Made by a program: the position numbers and the translations under genes. A stretch of 64,000 nucleotides of DNA from Balneolaceae bacterium UBA7797 (lineage in GTDB: Bacteria > Bacteroidota > Rhodothermia > Balneolales > Balneolaceae): assembly GCA_002480645.1 (NCBI GenBank), contig DLCN01000004.1, forward strand, positions 3,559 through 67,558, written 5' to 3'. Positions 1 through 7,293 of the stretch are shown in pieces; the stretch's first letter is position 1; each line of letters starts with the position of its first letter. The notes beneath the pieces were generated by a model. The model worked only from the letters and a program-made list of their open reading frames with translations. It was not told where the DNA came from and made no database searches.

Positions 1-21
1 TTAAACGCCGGGTCGTTATGC
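1..21 (+). repeat. Right half of an attC site at the window edge
   Basis: TTAAACGCCGGGTCG followed by the R' core GTTATGC (15-21). It is nearly identical to the right half of the attC at 606-747, which has the same TTAAACGCCGGGTCGTTA string. It marks the left boundary of the first complete cassette; the left half lies outside the window. Confidence 0.75.
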
Positions 22-37
22 TACCATTTGATAAAGC

Positions 38-66
38 TTGACAATGTGTACGGAATAGCGTACGTT
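38..66 (+). promoter_or_regulatory. Promoter and YefM-type operator of the first toxin-antitoxin cassette
   Basis: A consensus -35 box TTGACA sits at 38-43. Downstream, TGTACG (47-52) and CGTACG (59-64) form a dyad with inner arms GTACG/CGTAC and a 12-bp centre-to-centre distance. E. coli YefM-YoeB binds palindromes with a TGTACA core at, as I recall, the same 12-bp spacing, so autorepression of this cassette is likely. No good -10 box is seen at the standard spacing (61-66 is TACGTT). The cassette therefore probably carries its own promoter and does not depend on an integron Pc. Confidence 0.5.
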
Positions 67-93
67 ATTTTATATGTCTAAAACCGTTAAGCC

Positions 94-336
94 ATGAAAA
101 CACTTACAGCTACTCAAGCTCGCAAAGATATTTATCGATTACTGGATGAAGCATCTGATACCCATAAACCGATTCAGATTACCGGGAAACGTTCCAATGC
201 TGTATTGGTTAGTGAAGAAGATTGGCGGGCTATTCAGGAAACGCTTTATCTTTCTTCCATCCCAGGTATGCAGGAGTCTATTGTGGAAGGAATGAAAACC
301 CCAATTGAAGAAACCGAGGAAGAACTTGACTGGTGA
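94..336 (+). CDS. YefM/Phd-family antitoxin
   Basis: An 80-residue protein of the Phd/YefM antitoxin family. It has the N-terminal beta-strand/helix DNA-binding fold (TATQARKDIYRLLDEA), the central IQITGKRSNAVLVSEEDW segment typical of YefM, and an acidic C-terminal tail (residues 60-80) expected to wrap the toxin. It should neutralise the YoeB-like toxin encoded immediately downstream and, with it, bind the TGTAC dyad at 47-64. The ATG is 28 bp after the operator and the gene overlaps the toxin start by 4 bp, so translation is coupled. It lies inside an integron cassette, and two-gene TA cassettes are common in large chromosomal arrays. Confidence 0.9.
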   Translation: MKTLTATQARKDIYRLLDEASDTHKPIQITGKRSNAVLVSEEDWRAIQETLYLSSIPGMQESIVEGMKTPIEETEEELDW

Positions 337-599
337 GTACCTATACACTCGTTTACACCAAACAGGCTAAAAAAGATGCCAGAAAAGCCGCTTCTTCTGG
401 TTTAAAATCCAAGATTGAGGATCTACTAGAAATAATTAAAAATGATCCTTTTGAAGAGTACCCTCCCTATGAAAAATTGGTTGGTAATTTGGAGGGAGCT
501 TATTCCCGCCGAATCAATATCCAGCACCGCTTAGTTTATCAGGTTTACGAAAAAGAGAAAGTAGTTAAAGTGATCAGAATGTGGACGCACTATGATTAA
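333..599 (+). CDS. YoeB/Txe-family mRNA interferase toxin
   Basis: An 88-residue toxin of the YoeB/Txe branch of the RelE superfamily, a ribosome-dependent endoribonuclease. The YoeB catalytic residues are conserved by alignment from memory: E47 (for E46), R66 in QHRLVY (for R65) and H86 in the C-terminal WTHYD (for H83). The usual length is 84-88. The start is GTG at 333, whose GTGA overlaps the antitoxin stop TGA. The stop TAA (597-599) falls 7 bp before the attC core, so the cassette contains just this operon. The toxin looks intact and probably stabilises the array by post-segregational killing. Confidence 0.9.
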   Translation: MSTYTLVYTKQAKKDARKAASSGLKSKIEDLLEIIKNDPFEEYPPYEKLVGNLEGAYSRRINIQHRLVYQVYEKEKVVKVIRMWTHYD

Positions 600-605
600 C
601 CGGTA

Positions 606-747
606 GCATAACAAGCGTTTCTCCGAGGGTGTCTAAGTCAAGTCGACCGCAGGCAGGATTCGCCGGAAAGCTTGAGGGCAATAAAATAAATCCGTTACTT
701 CAATTAAAAACGAAAACCTGCGCCGCTTAAACGCCGGGTCGTTAGGC
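606..747 (+). repeat. attC site 1 (complete)
   Basis: A 142-bp site starting with R'' GCATAAC (606-612) and ending with the classic R' GTTAGGC (741-747). The flanking L boxes GCGTTT and AAACGC are complementary, and internal GCAGG (650-656 region) pairs with CCTGC (717-721), as expected for the folded single-strand recombination substrate. No gene lies inside. Confidence 0.75.
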
Positions 748-762
748 ATTTTAAAAACCATT

Positions 763-1164
763 ATGGAAGTTCAAGGAATAGGACCAAATCAAAGCTCTGA
801 AAGGCATGAGAGTGATATTTTTAGTGTTTCCGATTCTAAAGATGGTTTAACTATTCTTATTGATACTGTTGATGAAACTGGTATTAGACGGGATTTAAAG
901 ATTCATTTCAAATTTACTTATGCATATAGATATTTGGATGAAGGAGATTTAGCATACTATTGGGCAACAGATGCCTTTCGTGATAACAAACATGTATTTC
1001 GTATTTTTTCAGGTGGCTGGTCCAATGGGGAAACTTTGGAAAATGGTATTCTAACTATTAGTTCAGTAACTGAAATTCCTGAATGGTTTATTGCAACAAC
1101 AAATGGTTGCTTGAATGTGCTAAGTTATAATGAACCCGAAATTCAATATTTACCAAATGCATAA
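763..1164 (+). CDS. Orphan cassette protein of unknown function
   Basis: A 133-residue soluble protein that I do not recognise. It is acidic, has no signal peptide or membrane segment, and is rich in aromatic residues in the middle (YAYRYLDEGDLAYYW, residues about 46-60), with a likely beta-rich C-terminal half. It is the only gene of its cassette, begins 16 bp after the attC core and its stop codon TAA lies within the R'' core of the next attC (1159-1165), which is the typical compact cassette arrangement. It may be an immunity-like or defence-related protein as many cassette products are, but nothing in the sequence proves this. Confidence 0.7.
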   Translation: MEVQGIGPNQSSERHESDIFSVSDSKDGLTILIDTVDETGIRRDLKIHFKFTYAYRYLDEGDLAYYWATDAFRDNKHVFRIFSGGWSNGETLENGILTISSVTEIPEWFIATTNGCLNVLSYNEPEIQYLPNA

Positions 1165-1292
1165 CATGCGTTTGAAGCGGATCGGATCCGCCGGTGGACG
1201 GACACGGCTCTTTCCACACGGTTCGGGTCGTTAATTTTAAACCCCAGACTCGCCGTCCTGTCACAATGTGGCTAAACCCCGGCTTAGTAGCC
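1159..1292 (+). repeat. attC site 2 (degenerate right core)
   Basis: R'' GCATAAC (1159-1165) follows the gene stop. The centre (1196-1213) shares an exact 18-nt string with attC site 4 (2527-2544), and the right half resembles site 4, but the R' reads GTAGCC (1287-1292) where site 4 has GTTAGCC. Relative to site 4 it has about 17 extra bases near 1214-1230, including a second GTTAATT core-like string. The altered R' may have reduced its recombination activity. Confidence 0.6.
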
Positions 1293-1326
1293 AACCTACC
1301 CTTAATTGGTTCCAATAATTTCTTTC

Positions 1327-1364
1327 GGTACATTAAAAGTGTTTTAAAAAACTTTATATGTACC
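1327..1364 (+). promoter_or_regulatory. Inverted-repeat operator of the second toxin-antitoxin cassette
   Basis: GGTACAT (1327-1333) and ATGTACC (1358-1364) form a perfect 7-bp inverted repeat with 31 bp between centres, about three helical turns. Each half contains the GTACA/TGTAC core also seen upstream of the first TA pair. The right half-site abuts the ATG at 1366, so bound antitoxin would block transcription or initiation. An AT-rich stretch between the arms (TTTATAT, 1353-1359) could hold the -10 box. Confidence 0.5.
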
Positions 1365-1365
1365 T

Positions 1366-1650
1366 ATGAATATTTCTATTTCTAACGACATTGAACCACT
1401 TTCCGAGTTTCGCAAGAAGTCAGCTGATTTTGTTAAGCGCTTAAAAAAAGAAAAACAACCGATCGTTTTAACACAACACGGGAAAAGTGCTGCTGTGCTC
1501 ATGGATGTAACTGAGTTTGAACGCATTTCAAAGAAAATAGAAATGTTAGAAGATCTGCTTGAGGCGAAACAACAAGTGGAGCAGGGCAATACTTTTACTA
1601 TGCAAGAAGCGAAAGCGCGCGTTGAAAAGCACCTTGCTAAATGGAAGTAA
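1366..1650 (+). CDS. Phd/YefM-family antitoxin
   Basis: A 94-residue antitoxin of the Phd/YefM superfamily. The N-terminal part (LSEFRKKSADFVKRLKKEKQPIVL region, residues 12-35) and the following THGKSAAVLMDVTEFE-like segment are the family signature: a DNA-binding beta-alpha fold plus strand. Residues 50-94 form charged helices likely to contact the toxin. It differs strongly from the first antitoxin, so the two systems should not cross-neutralise. It overlaps the toxin gene by 10 bp, implying coupling, and is preceded directly by the inverted repeat at 1327-1364. Confidence 0.85.
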   Translation: MNISISNDIEPLSEFRKKSADFVKRLKKEKQPIVLTQHGKSAAVLMDVTEFERISKKIEMLEDLLEAKQQVEQGNTFTMQEAKARVEKHLAKWK

Positions 1651-1931
1651 TTTTTACAGATCGTTTTCTGACTCGTGTTGAAGAGTGTACCGATTACATT
1701 GCATTAGATAATGTTCATACAGCTATAAAATGGGCTGAAGGTGTTTTTAAGCATTGCGAACAGCTAAGTGCCCAACCGGAAAGTGGAAGAATGGTACCTG
1801 AATTTAACCGGGCAGAAATAATGGAATTAATCCATGGGAATTATCGATTGGTGTATGAGCTTAAATCTAACCGTATTGATATGCTTACAATCTGGCATGT
1901 TCGTCAATCTTTACCTCAAAAACCTCATTAA
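1641..1931 (+). CDS. RelE/ParE-superfamily toxin
   Basis: A 96-residue toxin of the RelE/ParE superfamily, plasmid-stabilisation type. Visible marks are the N-terminal helices (VEECTDYIALDNVHTAIKW), the SGRMVPEF motif (residues about 48-55) and the strand GNYRLVYELK followed by MLTIWHVRQ with the C-terminal His-Arg pair. These resemble ParE-type toxins more than ribosome-dependent YoeB. Whether it targets gyrase or mRNA cannot be told from sequence. Its start overlaps the antitoxin gene by 10 bp. The next attC core begins 6 bp after the stop. Confidence 0.85.
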   Translation: MEVIFTDRFLTRVEECTDYIALDNVHTAIKWAEGVFKHCEQLSAQPESGRMVPEFNRAEIMELIHGNYRLVYELKSNRIDMLTIWHVRQSLPQKPH

Positions 1932-1936
1932 CGGTT

Positions 1937-2042
1937 GGCAAACAAGTGTTACTCTTAATAGAGATGCTAAGTCTTTCTGTAATTCACCAATTCCGGGCGT
2001 ACCCTACTCCTGGCGAAGGGCTTAAACGCCGGGGCGATATAC
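1937..2042 (+). repeat. attC site 3 (degenerate right core)
   Basis: R'' GGCAAAC (1937-1943) preceded by GGTT; the left arm AACAAGTGTTACTCT is shared with the truncated site at 3203. The right half TTAAACGCCGGGGCG matches sites 0 and 1, but the R' reads GATATAC (2036-2042) instead of GTTATAC. The changed invariant triplet should impair integrase crossover, which exchanges next to the G of GTT. Confidence 0.6.
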
Positions 2043-2058
2043 GAATTCACAAAAATTG

Positions 2059-2487
2059 ATGGAAGAAAAACCAAAACGATACATGATAACCGAACGTTGG
2101 GGCCCAAGATTTTTAATTGCTTGGTATACTCTTTTTCTATTACTCGGCATAATTTTTATTGGAGTACCAGATGGATTAATCACCCCTTTTATGGGGATAT
2201 TTATGACTGTAATGTCCTTACTAATGATTCGCTTAGTTCTAAAATTTCAAAAACGTAATTCCAGTTTCATGAAAAGAGGACTATATGACTCAGCCGTATT
2301 TTTCTTTTGGGCGTTCAGCATCTTTGGAACAACTTCATTTCTAGTTATTTCATTAGTCTCAATTTTTGAAACAGAATCCTTTTCTGAGGCATTTTTCTTC
2401 ATTTCTGTTGCGCCCTTTCCTCTGGGAATAAGCATCGGAGCAGCGAAACAATGGGAAATGCGAGATGTATTTAAAACAGAAGCTTAG
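2059..2487 (+). CDS. Cassette-encoded small membrane protein
   Basis: A 142-residue protein that I do not recognise, with four hydrophobic segments (roughly residues 17-33, 38-58, 76-100 and 107-125) separated by short basic loops, so it is a polytopic inner-membrane protein. The ATG at 2059 is chosen over the adjacent TTG at 2056. It is the sole gene of its cassette, beginning 16 bp after the attC R' core and ending 7 bp before the next R''. No known domain is visible; cassette arrays often carry such small membrane proteins of unknown role. Confidence 0.7.
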   Translation: MEEKPKRYMITERWGPRFLIAWYTLFLLLGIIFIGVPDGLITPFMGIFMTVMSLLMIRLVLKFQKRNSSFMKRGLYDSAVFFFWAFSIFGTTSFLVISLVSIFETESFSEAFFFISVAPFPLGISIGAAKQWEMRDVFKTEA

Positions 2488-2494
2488 TACATTC

Positions 2495-2597
2495 ATCCAA
2501 CAAGCTTTTCAAGCAGATCCGTCGGAGGACGGACACGGCTCTTTAATTTTAATCCCGCTGTCCTGCTACGATGTGGTTAAGCGCCGTTTCGTTAGCC
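2495..2597 (+). repeat. attC site 4 (complete)
   Basis: A 103-bp site from R'' ATCCAAC (2495-2501, a perfect RYYYAAC) to R' GTTAGCC (2591-2597). The internal arms GGACGGACACGG and CCGCTGTCC can pair, leaving the usual unpaired central bases. It is the shortest complete attC here and shares 18 identical bases with site 2. Confidence 0.75.
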
Positions 2598-2617
2598 ATA
2601 CTTAAATCCTACAATTG

Positions 2618-3208
2618 ATGAAAAACACTTTCCGGGTTATTGCTGTAATAGAAATGCTTGGCGGAGCTTCACTTGCTTTTAGCTTATTTGGGCATATTCT
2701 TACATTTGCGACTAATGGCCAATACCTAAATCTTACTATAGGCTTAATTTTACTTATTCCTGCTGCCTCCCTCATTCTTGGCGGATGGTGGATGTTTAAA
2801 TTTGAGAAAATAGGTTTTCTATTTTCAATAATTGGACAGGCTTTTCAAACAGTTGTGATCTCAACACCTTGGATCTCTTACTTAATTTACTCTCCACTAG
2901 CCTTTTTGATCAAGGTTAATACAAACGGGAATCTTACTACTTCTTTAGAGTTATCCACTGATTATGCCCTTTCTTTTAATAACACTGTTCAATTTTCTGA
3001 ATTTGGATTAAACGTAATCACTATAGCCCTGCTTATATATCTACTTCGTCCATACCAGTTATTGAAAGAATATGGCAGGCTACCAAGAAGACTCAAATGT
3101 GAGAATTGTAATACAAACTATGGGTGGGATGCTGAGTATAAGGAGCAGGAAATTAAATGTGAGTTTTGCGGTGATGTCACAAAGTATGAAGAAGAACCGC
3201 ACGGTTAA
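2618..3208 (+). CDS. Cassette-encoded membrane protein with C-terminal zinc ribbon
   Basis: A 196-residue protein of unknown function. The N-terminal 150 residues hold about four transmembrane segments (near 5-27, 37-60, 65-92 and 130-147). The cytoplasmic tail carries a rubredoxin-like zinc ribbon, CENCNTNYGW then CEFCGD (two CxxC pairs about 18 residues apart), typical of zinc knuckles that bind metal or act as interaction modules. ATG at 2618 is preferred to TTG at 2615. Its stop TAA (3206-3208) lies within the attC core that follows, so it is the last cassette of the array. Confidence 0.75.
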   Translation: MKNTFRVIAVIEMLGGASLAFSLFGHILTFATNGQYLNLTIGLILLIPAASLILGGWWMFKFEKIGFLFSIIGQAFQTVVISTPWISYLIYSPLAFLIKVNTNGNLTTSLELSTDYALSFNNTVQFSEFGLNVITIALLIYLLRPYQLLKEYGRLPRRLKCENCNTNYGWDAEYKEQEIKCEFCGDVTKYEEEPHG

Positions 3209-3240
3209 CAAGTGTTACTCTCAGCTACGATGCCTGATTC
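3203..3240 (+). repeat. attC site 5, left half only (array terminus)
   Basis: GGTTAAC (3203-3209) is complementary to the start of its own cassette (GTTAGCC at 2591) apart from one wobble and one mismatch at its outer edge. The next bases, AAGTGTTACTCT, repeat the left arm of site 3. No matching TTAAACGCC..GTT right half is found before the chromosomal gene at 3337, so the array ends in a truncated or decayed site. Confidence 0.6.
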
Positions 3241-3336
3241 ACTTTCGGTGGAAATTCCTTTTTAAAAACCTTTGCACCATTTTTGGCTGAAACCTCTTAT
3301 CCTCTCCCATTAATTGATCATCGCCAACTCTGTTTT

Positions 3337-5421
3337 ATGAAACGCATATCGTTCTTTCTGATTCTTATCGCTCTGTGTATTGCACCGGCCATTACAGCTC
3401 AAACCCTGCTTGATACGTTGAGCCTCCAATCTATTTTTCACGAACCGTATATTCCGGGAGTGCGTCCCGGTTTTGCAGGATTCTCTCCGGATGATAAGCT
3501 CGTCTATTTTCGCTGGAATGAGGAGGGCCGGTCAGAAACTGAATTGTATCAGGTAGACCTGAAGGGCAAGGATCTGAAAAAAGCCCCGGAAGATCATCAG
3601 CGTTATTCGGAGATCAGTCCCGACGGCAAACATCTCGTCTACCAAAAAAAGGGAGATCTGTATCTCGCAGATCTCAATTTCGGGAATGAACGGCTGATCG
3701 TTTCTACCAAAGACTATGATTTTGGTCCGGCATTCAATAACGATGGCTCCCAACTGGCGTACGTGGCCGATGGTGAGGCATGGGTAACCGGCGTAACTAA
3801 GGCTTTCATCAAACAAGTGACAAAGAAAAAAGAGGATGATCCCGGCTTCAATATCACGGGATGGGCGGGCGATTCCACGCTGGTGCTGTCGCAATGGGAT
3901 AATTCAGCCTACAAAGAATATTACTTCCCGGAATATGCCGGTAAATACGTAAAAACAGGCTCGTCGCGGCGTGGTGTGCCTACCACCATCCTGAGTGTGG
4001 CCAATACCAACACCGGTTCGGTAACCGAGCTAGCCAGAAATGAGGGTTGGTCGGGGTCAGATATTTCAGCGAATGGCCGGTATGTGCTGTTCGATGCGAT
4101 GGACCCGGCGATGAAACACCGTACGCTTACCGTTTATGATCTTGCCGCAGATACCTCCTTCGTTGCTTTCGAGGATTCTACCACAGGCTGGTTGTATGGC
4201 ACCAATTCGGCCTTTGCTCCCGAAGGTGATAAGATCATGTTCCAGAGTGAACGTGATGGATGGAATCATGTCTATACAATGAATCCGGACGGTAGTGGCA
4301 GGAAGCAACTTACTTCGGGTTCCTACGATATTCCGTATGCAAACTGGCTGGATGCCCGCACGTTACTCATTGCCACCTCCGAAAATGATCCGGGAGATAT
4401 TCAGCTTTACAAACTCGATGTACAGTCCGGAAAGAAAACAGCGCTCACATCAGCAGAAGGTCATCGCCGGGGATTTCGACTCAGCAATAATCAACGGTAT
4501 GTGGTGTATTCAAAAACTTATTTCAATGAACCGGCGGAACTGTATCTGGTGGATCTGAAGAAGCCGAAAGGGGAGATCAAACTTACCAATACAGTTCCCG
4601 ATGGATTTGACGACATGGGCTGGCAGAAAGAGGATTATGTGAAGATCAAAAGCCGGGACGGAGAAACGATGTTGTCTGCCTCCATCCTGAAACCGGAAGT
4701 GCCGGACGAGGAAAACGGGAATCCGGTTGTGGTGTTTGTGCATGGAGCCGGCTCGTTGCAAAATGTGTTTAAAGGATGGAGTTTTAGTTACTGGCGTGAA
4801 TATATGTTCAATCAGTTTCTCGCGAAGCAGGGATACTATGTGATCGAAGTGGATTACCGGCACAGTACGGGTTACGGGCGAACATTCCGCGAAGATGTGA
4901 CCAACTGGATGGGAAAATATGAAACCGAGGATATCGAGGACGGGCTTGCCTACCTGGCCGAACATTATGCTTCGGCAGATACCTCCAATGTGGGCATTTA
5001 CGGCGGTAGTTACGGTGGTTTTATGGCGCTGTATGCGGTTTCCGTTTCTCCGGAGCATTTTGATGCCGCCGCCGCCCTTCGTGCGGTAACCAACTGGGAA
5101 AATTATTATTACACCAATCCGTGGTATACCCTGCCGCGTCTGGGAACTCCGGAAGCCGATTCGGCCCATTACGCGCAAAGCTCTCCGATCACCTATGCCG
5201 ATTCATTATCCCAACCGGTACTCATACTGCATGGATTGATCGACAATAATGTGGGATTTCAGGATGCGGCTCAGTATATCGAGCGGCTGGTGCAATCCGG
5301 TAACGAGGATTTTGATCTGATGATCTATCCGACCGAACGCCACGGTTTCCGCGATCCGGATGCCTGGTACGACGAATACCGCCGTATCTACGAGTTCTTT
5401 GAGGAGGAATTGAAGAGGTAG
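3337..5421 (+). CDS. Secreted prolyl oligopeptidase-family (S9) peptidase
   Basis: A 694-residue serine peptidase of family S9 (DPP-IV/acylaminoacyl-peptidase type), exported by the signal peptide MKRISFFLILIALCIAPAIT (cleavage after TAQ). Residues about 30-430 form a beta-propeller with repeated PDGK/SPDD-type blades. The alpha/beta-hydrolase domain has nucleophile S558 in GGSYGG, D636 in LIDNN and H669 in ERHGF. It should degrade peptides in the periplasm or outside. ATG at 3337 is chosen because it begins the signal peptide; a longer reading from 3283 would bury it. It is the first chromosomal gene after the integron array. Confidence 0.93.
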   Translation: MKRISFFLILIALCIAPAITAQTLLDTLSLQSIFHEPYIPGVRPGFAGFSPDDKLVYFRWNEEGRSETELYQVDLKGKDLKKAPEDHQRYSEISPDGKHLVYQKKGDLYLADLNFGNERLIVSTKDYDFGPAFNNDGSQLAYVADGEAWVTGVTKAFIKQVTKKKEDDPGFNITGWAGDSTLVLSQWDNSAYKEYYFPEYAGKYVKTGSSRRGVPTTILSVANTNTGSVTELARNEGWSGSDISANGRYVLFDAMDPAMKHRTLTVYDLAADTSFVAFEDSTTGWLYGTNSAFAPEGDKIMFQSERDGWNHVYTMNPDGSGRKQLTSGSYDIPYANWLDARTLLIATSENDPGDIQLYKLDVQSGKKTALTSAEGHRRGFRLSNNQRYVVYSKTYFNEPAELYLVDLKKPKGEIKLTNTVPDGFDDMGWQKEDYVKIKSRDGETMLSASILKPEVPDEENGNPVVVFVHGAGSLQNVFKGWSFSYWREYMFNQFLAKQGYYVIEVDYRHSTGYGRTFREDVTNWMGKYETEDIEDGLAYLAEHYASADTSNVGIYGGSYGGFMALYAVSVSPEHFDAAAALRAVTNWENYYYTNPWYTLPRLGTPEADSAHYAQSSPITYADSLSQPVLILHGLIDNNVGFQDAAQYIERLVQSGNEDFDLMIYPTERHGFRDPDAWYDEYRRIYEFFEEELKR

Positions 5422-5494
5422 TAGAATAGGAATTCAGATTCTTAATTTTACGCATTACATTAAAAGGAACAATAAGTTTAACTGAGCGCTAATC

Positions 5495-6208
5495 ATGAGA
5501 TACTTATCCATTCTGTTCCTTTCGCTGATTCTGCTTCCATCCACTAACGCACAGATCGCAGCAGTAACAATTGAAAACTCTTTTATTGATGTGGTAGGAG
5601 AATCTAAAAAGGAGATCACCCCCGATCTTATCTATGTTTCCGTTATAATTAATGAGGATGAAGTAAAAGGGTCTATTGAGGAGAATGAGAAAAAGCTTTT
5701 TTCTTATTTAGAAGCGGGGAATTATGATATTGAAAACCGGGTCACTGTGTCAGATCTAAATTCCATGGTATTTCAGCATTGGTTAAAAAGAGATAAAAAG
5801 ATCACAACCAAAGAATATGAACTCCTGGCAAAAACGGAACAGGAGCTAGAATTGATCTTTCTTTCCCTGCGAAAGGCAGAGATCTACAATGCGAACATTG
5901 ACCGGCTTCAACTTTCTAACGAGGCTGAAATTCGAAACGAAACAGAGCTGGAGGCGATCAAACAGGCACAAATAAAAGCCCGGAATCTGGCAGGTACCAT
6001 TGGGCAAAAGATCGGTAAGGCTATGATCGTTTTGGATGAAGAAAGTACATCCTTTCAAAATTCATACAGGAAATCAATGACCGCTTATACAACCAGTACG
6101 GTAGCTTTAAAAGGGTATAATTCTGTTGAAAGTTTTTCACTTGATATAAAGAAGATCACGATCTCCGCCAAGGTATATGTTCGCTTTGAATTGTTACCCG
6201 GAGAATGA
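5495..6208 (+). CDS. SIMPL-domain (DUF541) periplasmic protein
   Basis: A 237-residue protein with an N-terminal signal peptide (cleavage after STNAQ) and a SIMPL/DUF541 domain: the opening VVGESKKEITPDLIYVSV strand, a central helical region with AIKQAQIKARNLAGTIGQKIG and the closing KKITISAKVYVRFEL strand. Proteins of this family are periplasmic or surface proteins of uncertain role, some linked to oxidative stress. It is monocistronic, between a + strand peptidase and a convergent gene. Confidence 0.85.
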   Translation: MRYLSILFLSLILLPSTNAQIAAVTIENSFIDVVGESKKEITPDLIYVSVIINEDEVKGSIEENEKKLFSYLEAGNYDIENRVTVSDLNSMVFQHWLKRDKKITTKEYELLAKTEQELELIFLSLRKAEIYNANIDRLQLSNEAEIRNETELEAIKQAQIKARNLAGTIGQKIGKAMIVLDEESTSFQNSYRKSMTAYTTSTVALKGYNSVESFSLDIKKITISAKVYVRFELLPGE

Positions 6209-6227
6209 GAGTTCTGCCCGGGGCTGA

Positions 6228-7079
6228 TCAATCATTTAATCGTACATCATACAAATTCCAACATCCGTCCTCACACTCTCCTTCTATCAGATCAAACCGG
6301 TTAAATGACTGAGTATCCGGAACCGGTTCAAAATATAAGATCACATATAGATCAGAATCAGGGTCCATATTATAATTGCCAAACTTATTTATGTTAAATC
6401 CCTGCCATCCAAACTGACCTATCAGTTTATATTTCCTGCCATTTCTATCCCGGATGAAAAAGGCTTCCGGGTCTCCCGGCTCCCTTAGATAGGTTTGCAT
6501 CAGATTGCTGCCGTTAACGAAGTGTAAAAGTAATTCTGTACTTTTTTCAGTAAATCGTACCTCTTCGATTTTGATCTCAAGTCCATCTGCAGCGGTTGAA
6601 GCAGATACTTTGATCTGATCTGAACTCACCATTCTTTCAGGTTTGAGCCGTAAATATCCCGCAGAAGTTGCTATCGCACAATCACCGAAAATAAAGCAAT
6701 TATTCGTGTTCTTGGATGATTGTTTAAAAATCTTTGTTCCCGTGAACAAACCGAGAGCGTAATGTGGATTTCCCTGAGTGATCGCTATAAGGGAATAGGT
6801 GAAAATAGAGTCACCTACGGAGGCATTCATTGAAAAATTAAACCCCGAGTCTGAGAAATATGACCATTGCTTTTCAATCTTCCAATGGCTCAATTCGATA
6901 CCCTCTATACTAAGTGCTTCGATCTTTTCTGATTTGGCATCACTACTAAACATACCAAGCCGGGACTCAGAATCGAATATATCGCTATATAAGATCCACT
7001 CATCGTCCATATTAACAGTTTGGGCAGATAAATGAACAGTAATAAATAAGAGAGATAGGTTTATGAATAATAATTTCAT
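6228..7079 (-). CDS. Secreted protein of unknown function
   Basis: A 283-residue protein with a clear signal peptide (MKLLFINLSLLFITVHLSAQ). The mature part looks beta-rich, with a short motif of two close Cys residues near the end (EGECEDGCWN, residues about 266-275) that may form a disulfide, plus another Cys pair NNCFIFGDC near 126-134. I recognise no family. It is convergent with the SIMPL gene (19 bp gap), so the two are not an operon. Confidence 0.7.
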   Translation of the reverse strand: MKLLFINLSLLFITVHLSAQTVNMDDEWILYSDIFDSESRLGMFSSDAKSEKIEALSIEGIELSHWKIEKQWSYFSDSGFNFSMNASVGDSIFTYSLIAITQGNPHYALGLFTGTKIFKQSSKNTNNCFIFGDCAIATSAGYLRLKPERMVSSDQIKVSASTAADGLEIKIEEVRFTEKSTELLLHFVNGSNLMQTYLREPGDPEAFFIRDRNGRKYKLIGQFGWQGFNINKFGNYNMDPDSDLYVILYFEPVPDTQSFNRFDLIEGECEDGCWNLYDVRLND

Positions 7080-7293
7080 TGAGGGGCATGATTAGTAATT
7101 TTTCTGATGATACCTCTTCGCCCCATTTCAGTCAACTTGAGGATTTTATTTTTGTCAGAAGCATCCCTCCTTGATAATTGATTACAAGCCGGTAACCGTA
7201 GGGTCACTTTTTCATTGTATTTTGAAACATTAAGTTCGTTCCTTCGAAAAGGCGAGTCGAATTTAATTGGGTTCTTTAGGTGCAATCATTTTG

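Larger units (their letters stand above)
1..3240 (+). mobile_element. Distal end of an integron gene-cassette array (or CALIN)
   Basis: Five cassettes, all on the + strand, are separated by attC-like sites of 103-142 bp. The diagnostic sign is that the first bases of a cassette are the reverse complement of the R'' core at its own end: bases 15-25 against 602-612 match 11/11, 741-750 against 1156-1165 match 9/10, and the last five bases of 1287-1296 plus GGC pair with GGTTGGC at 1933-1939. The last attC (from 3203) lacks its right half and core chromosomal genes follow, so this is the terminal end of the array. No integrase gene is in the window; it would be expected left of base 1, or may be absent. 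That this is an integron is a strong inference from attC structure and cassette content. Confidence 0.8.

Noticed and set aside
1226..1236. GTTAATT inside attC site 2 as a second R' core, giving a shorter attC.
   Set aside because: The cassette-start complementarity fits GTAGCC at 1287, not this one; it was kept as an insertion in site 2.
4510..5178. Long open frame on the minus strand inside the S9 peptidase gene.
   Set aside because: It is the antisense of a well-supported conserved coding region, with no family signature.
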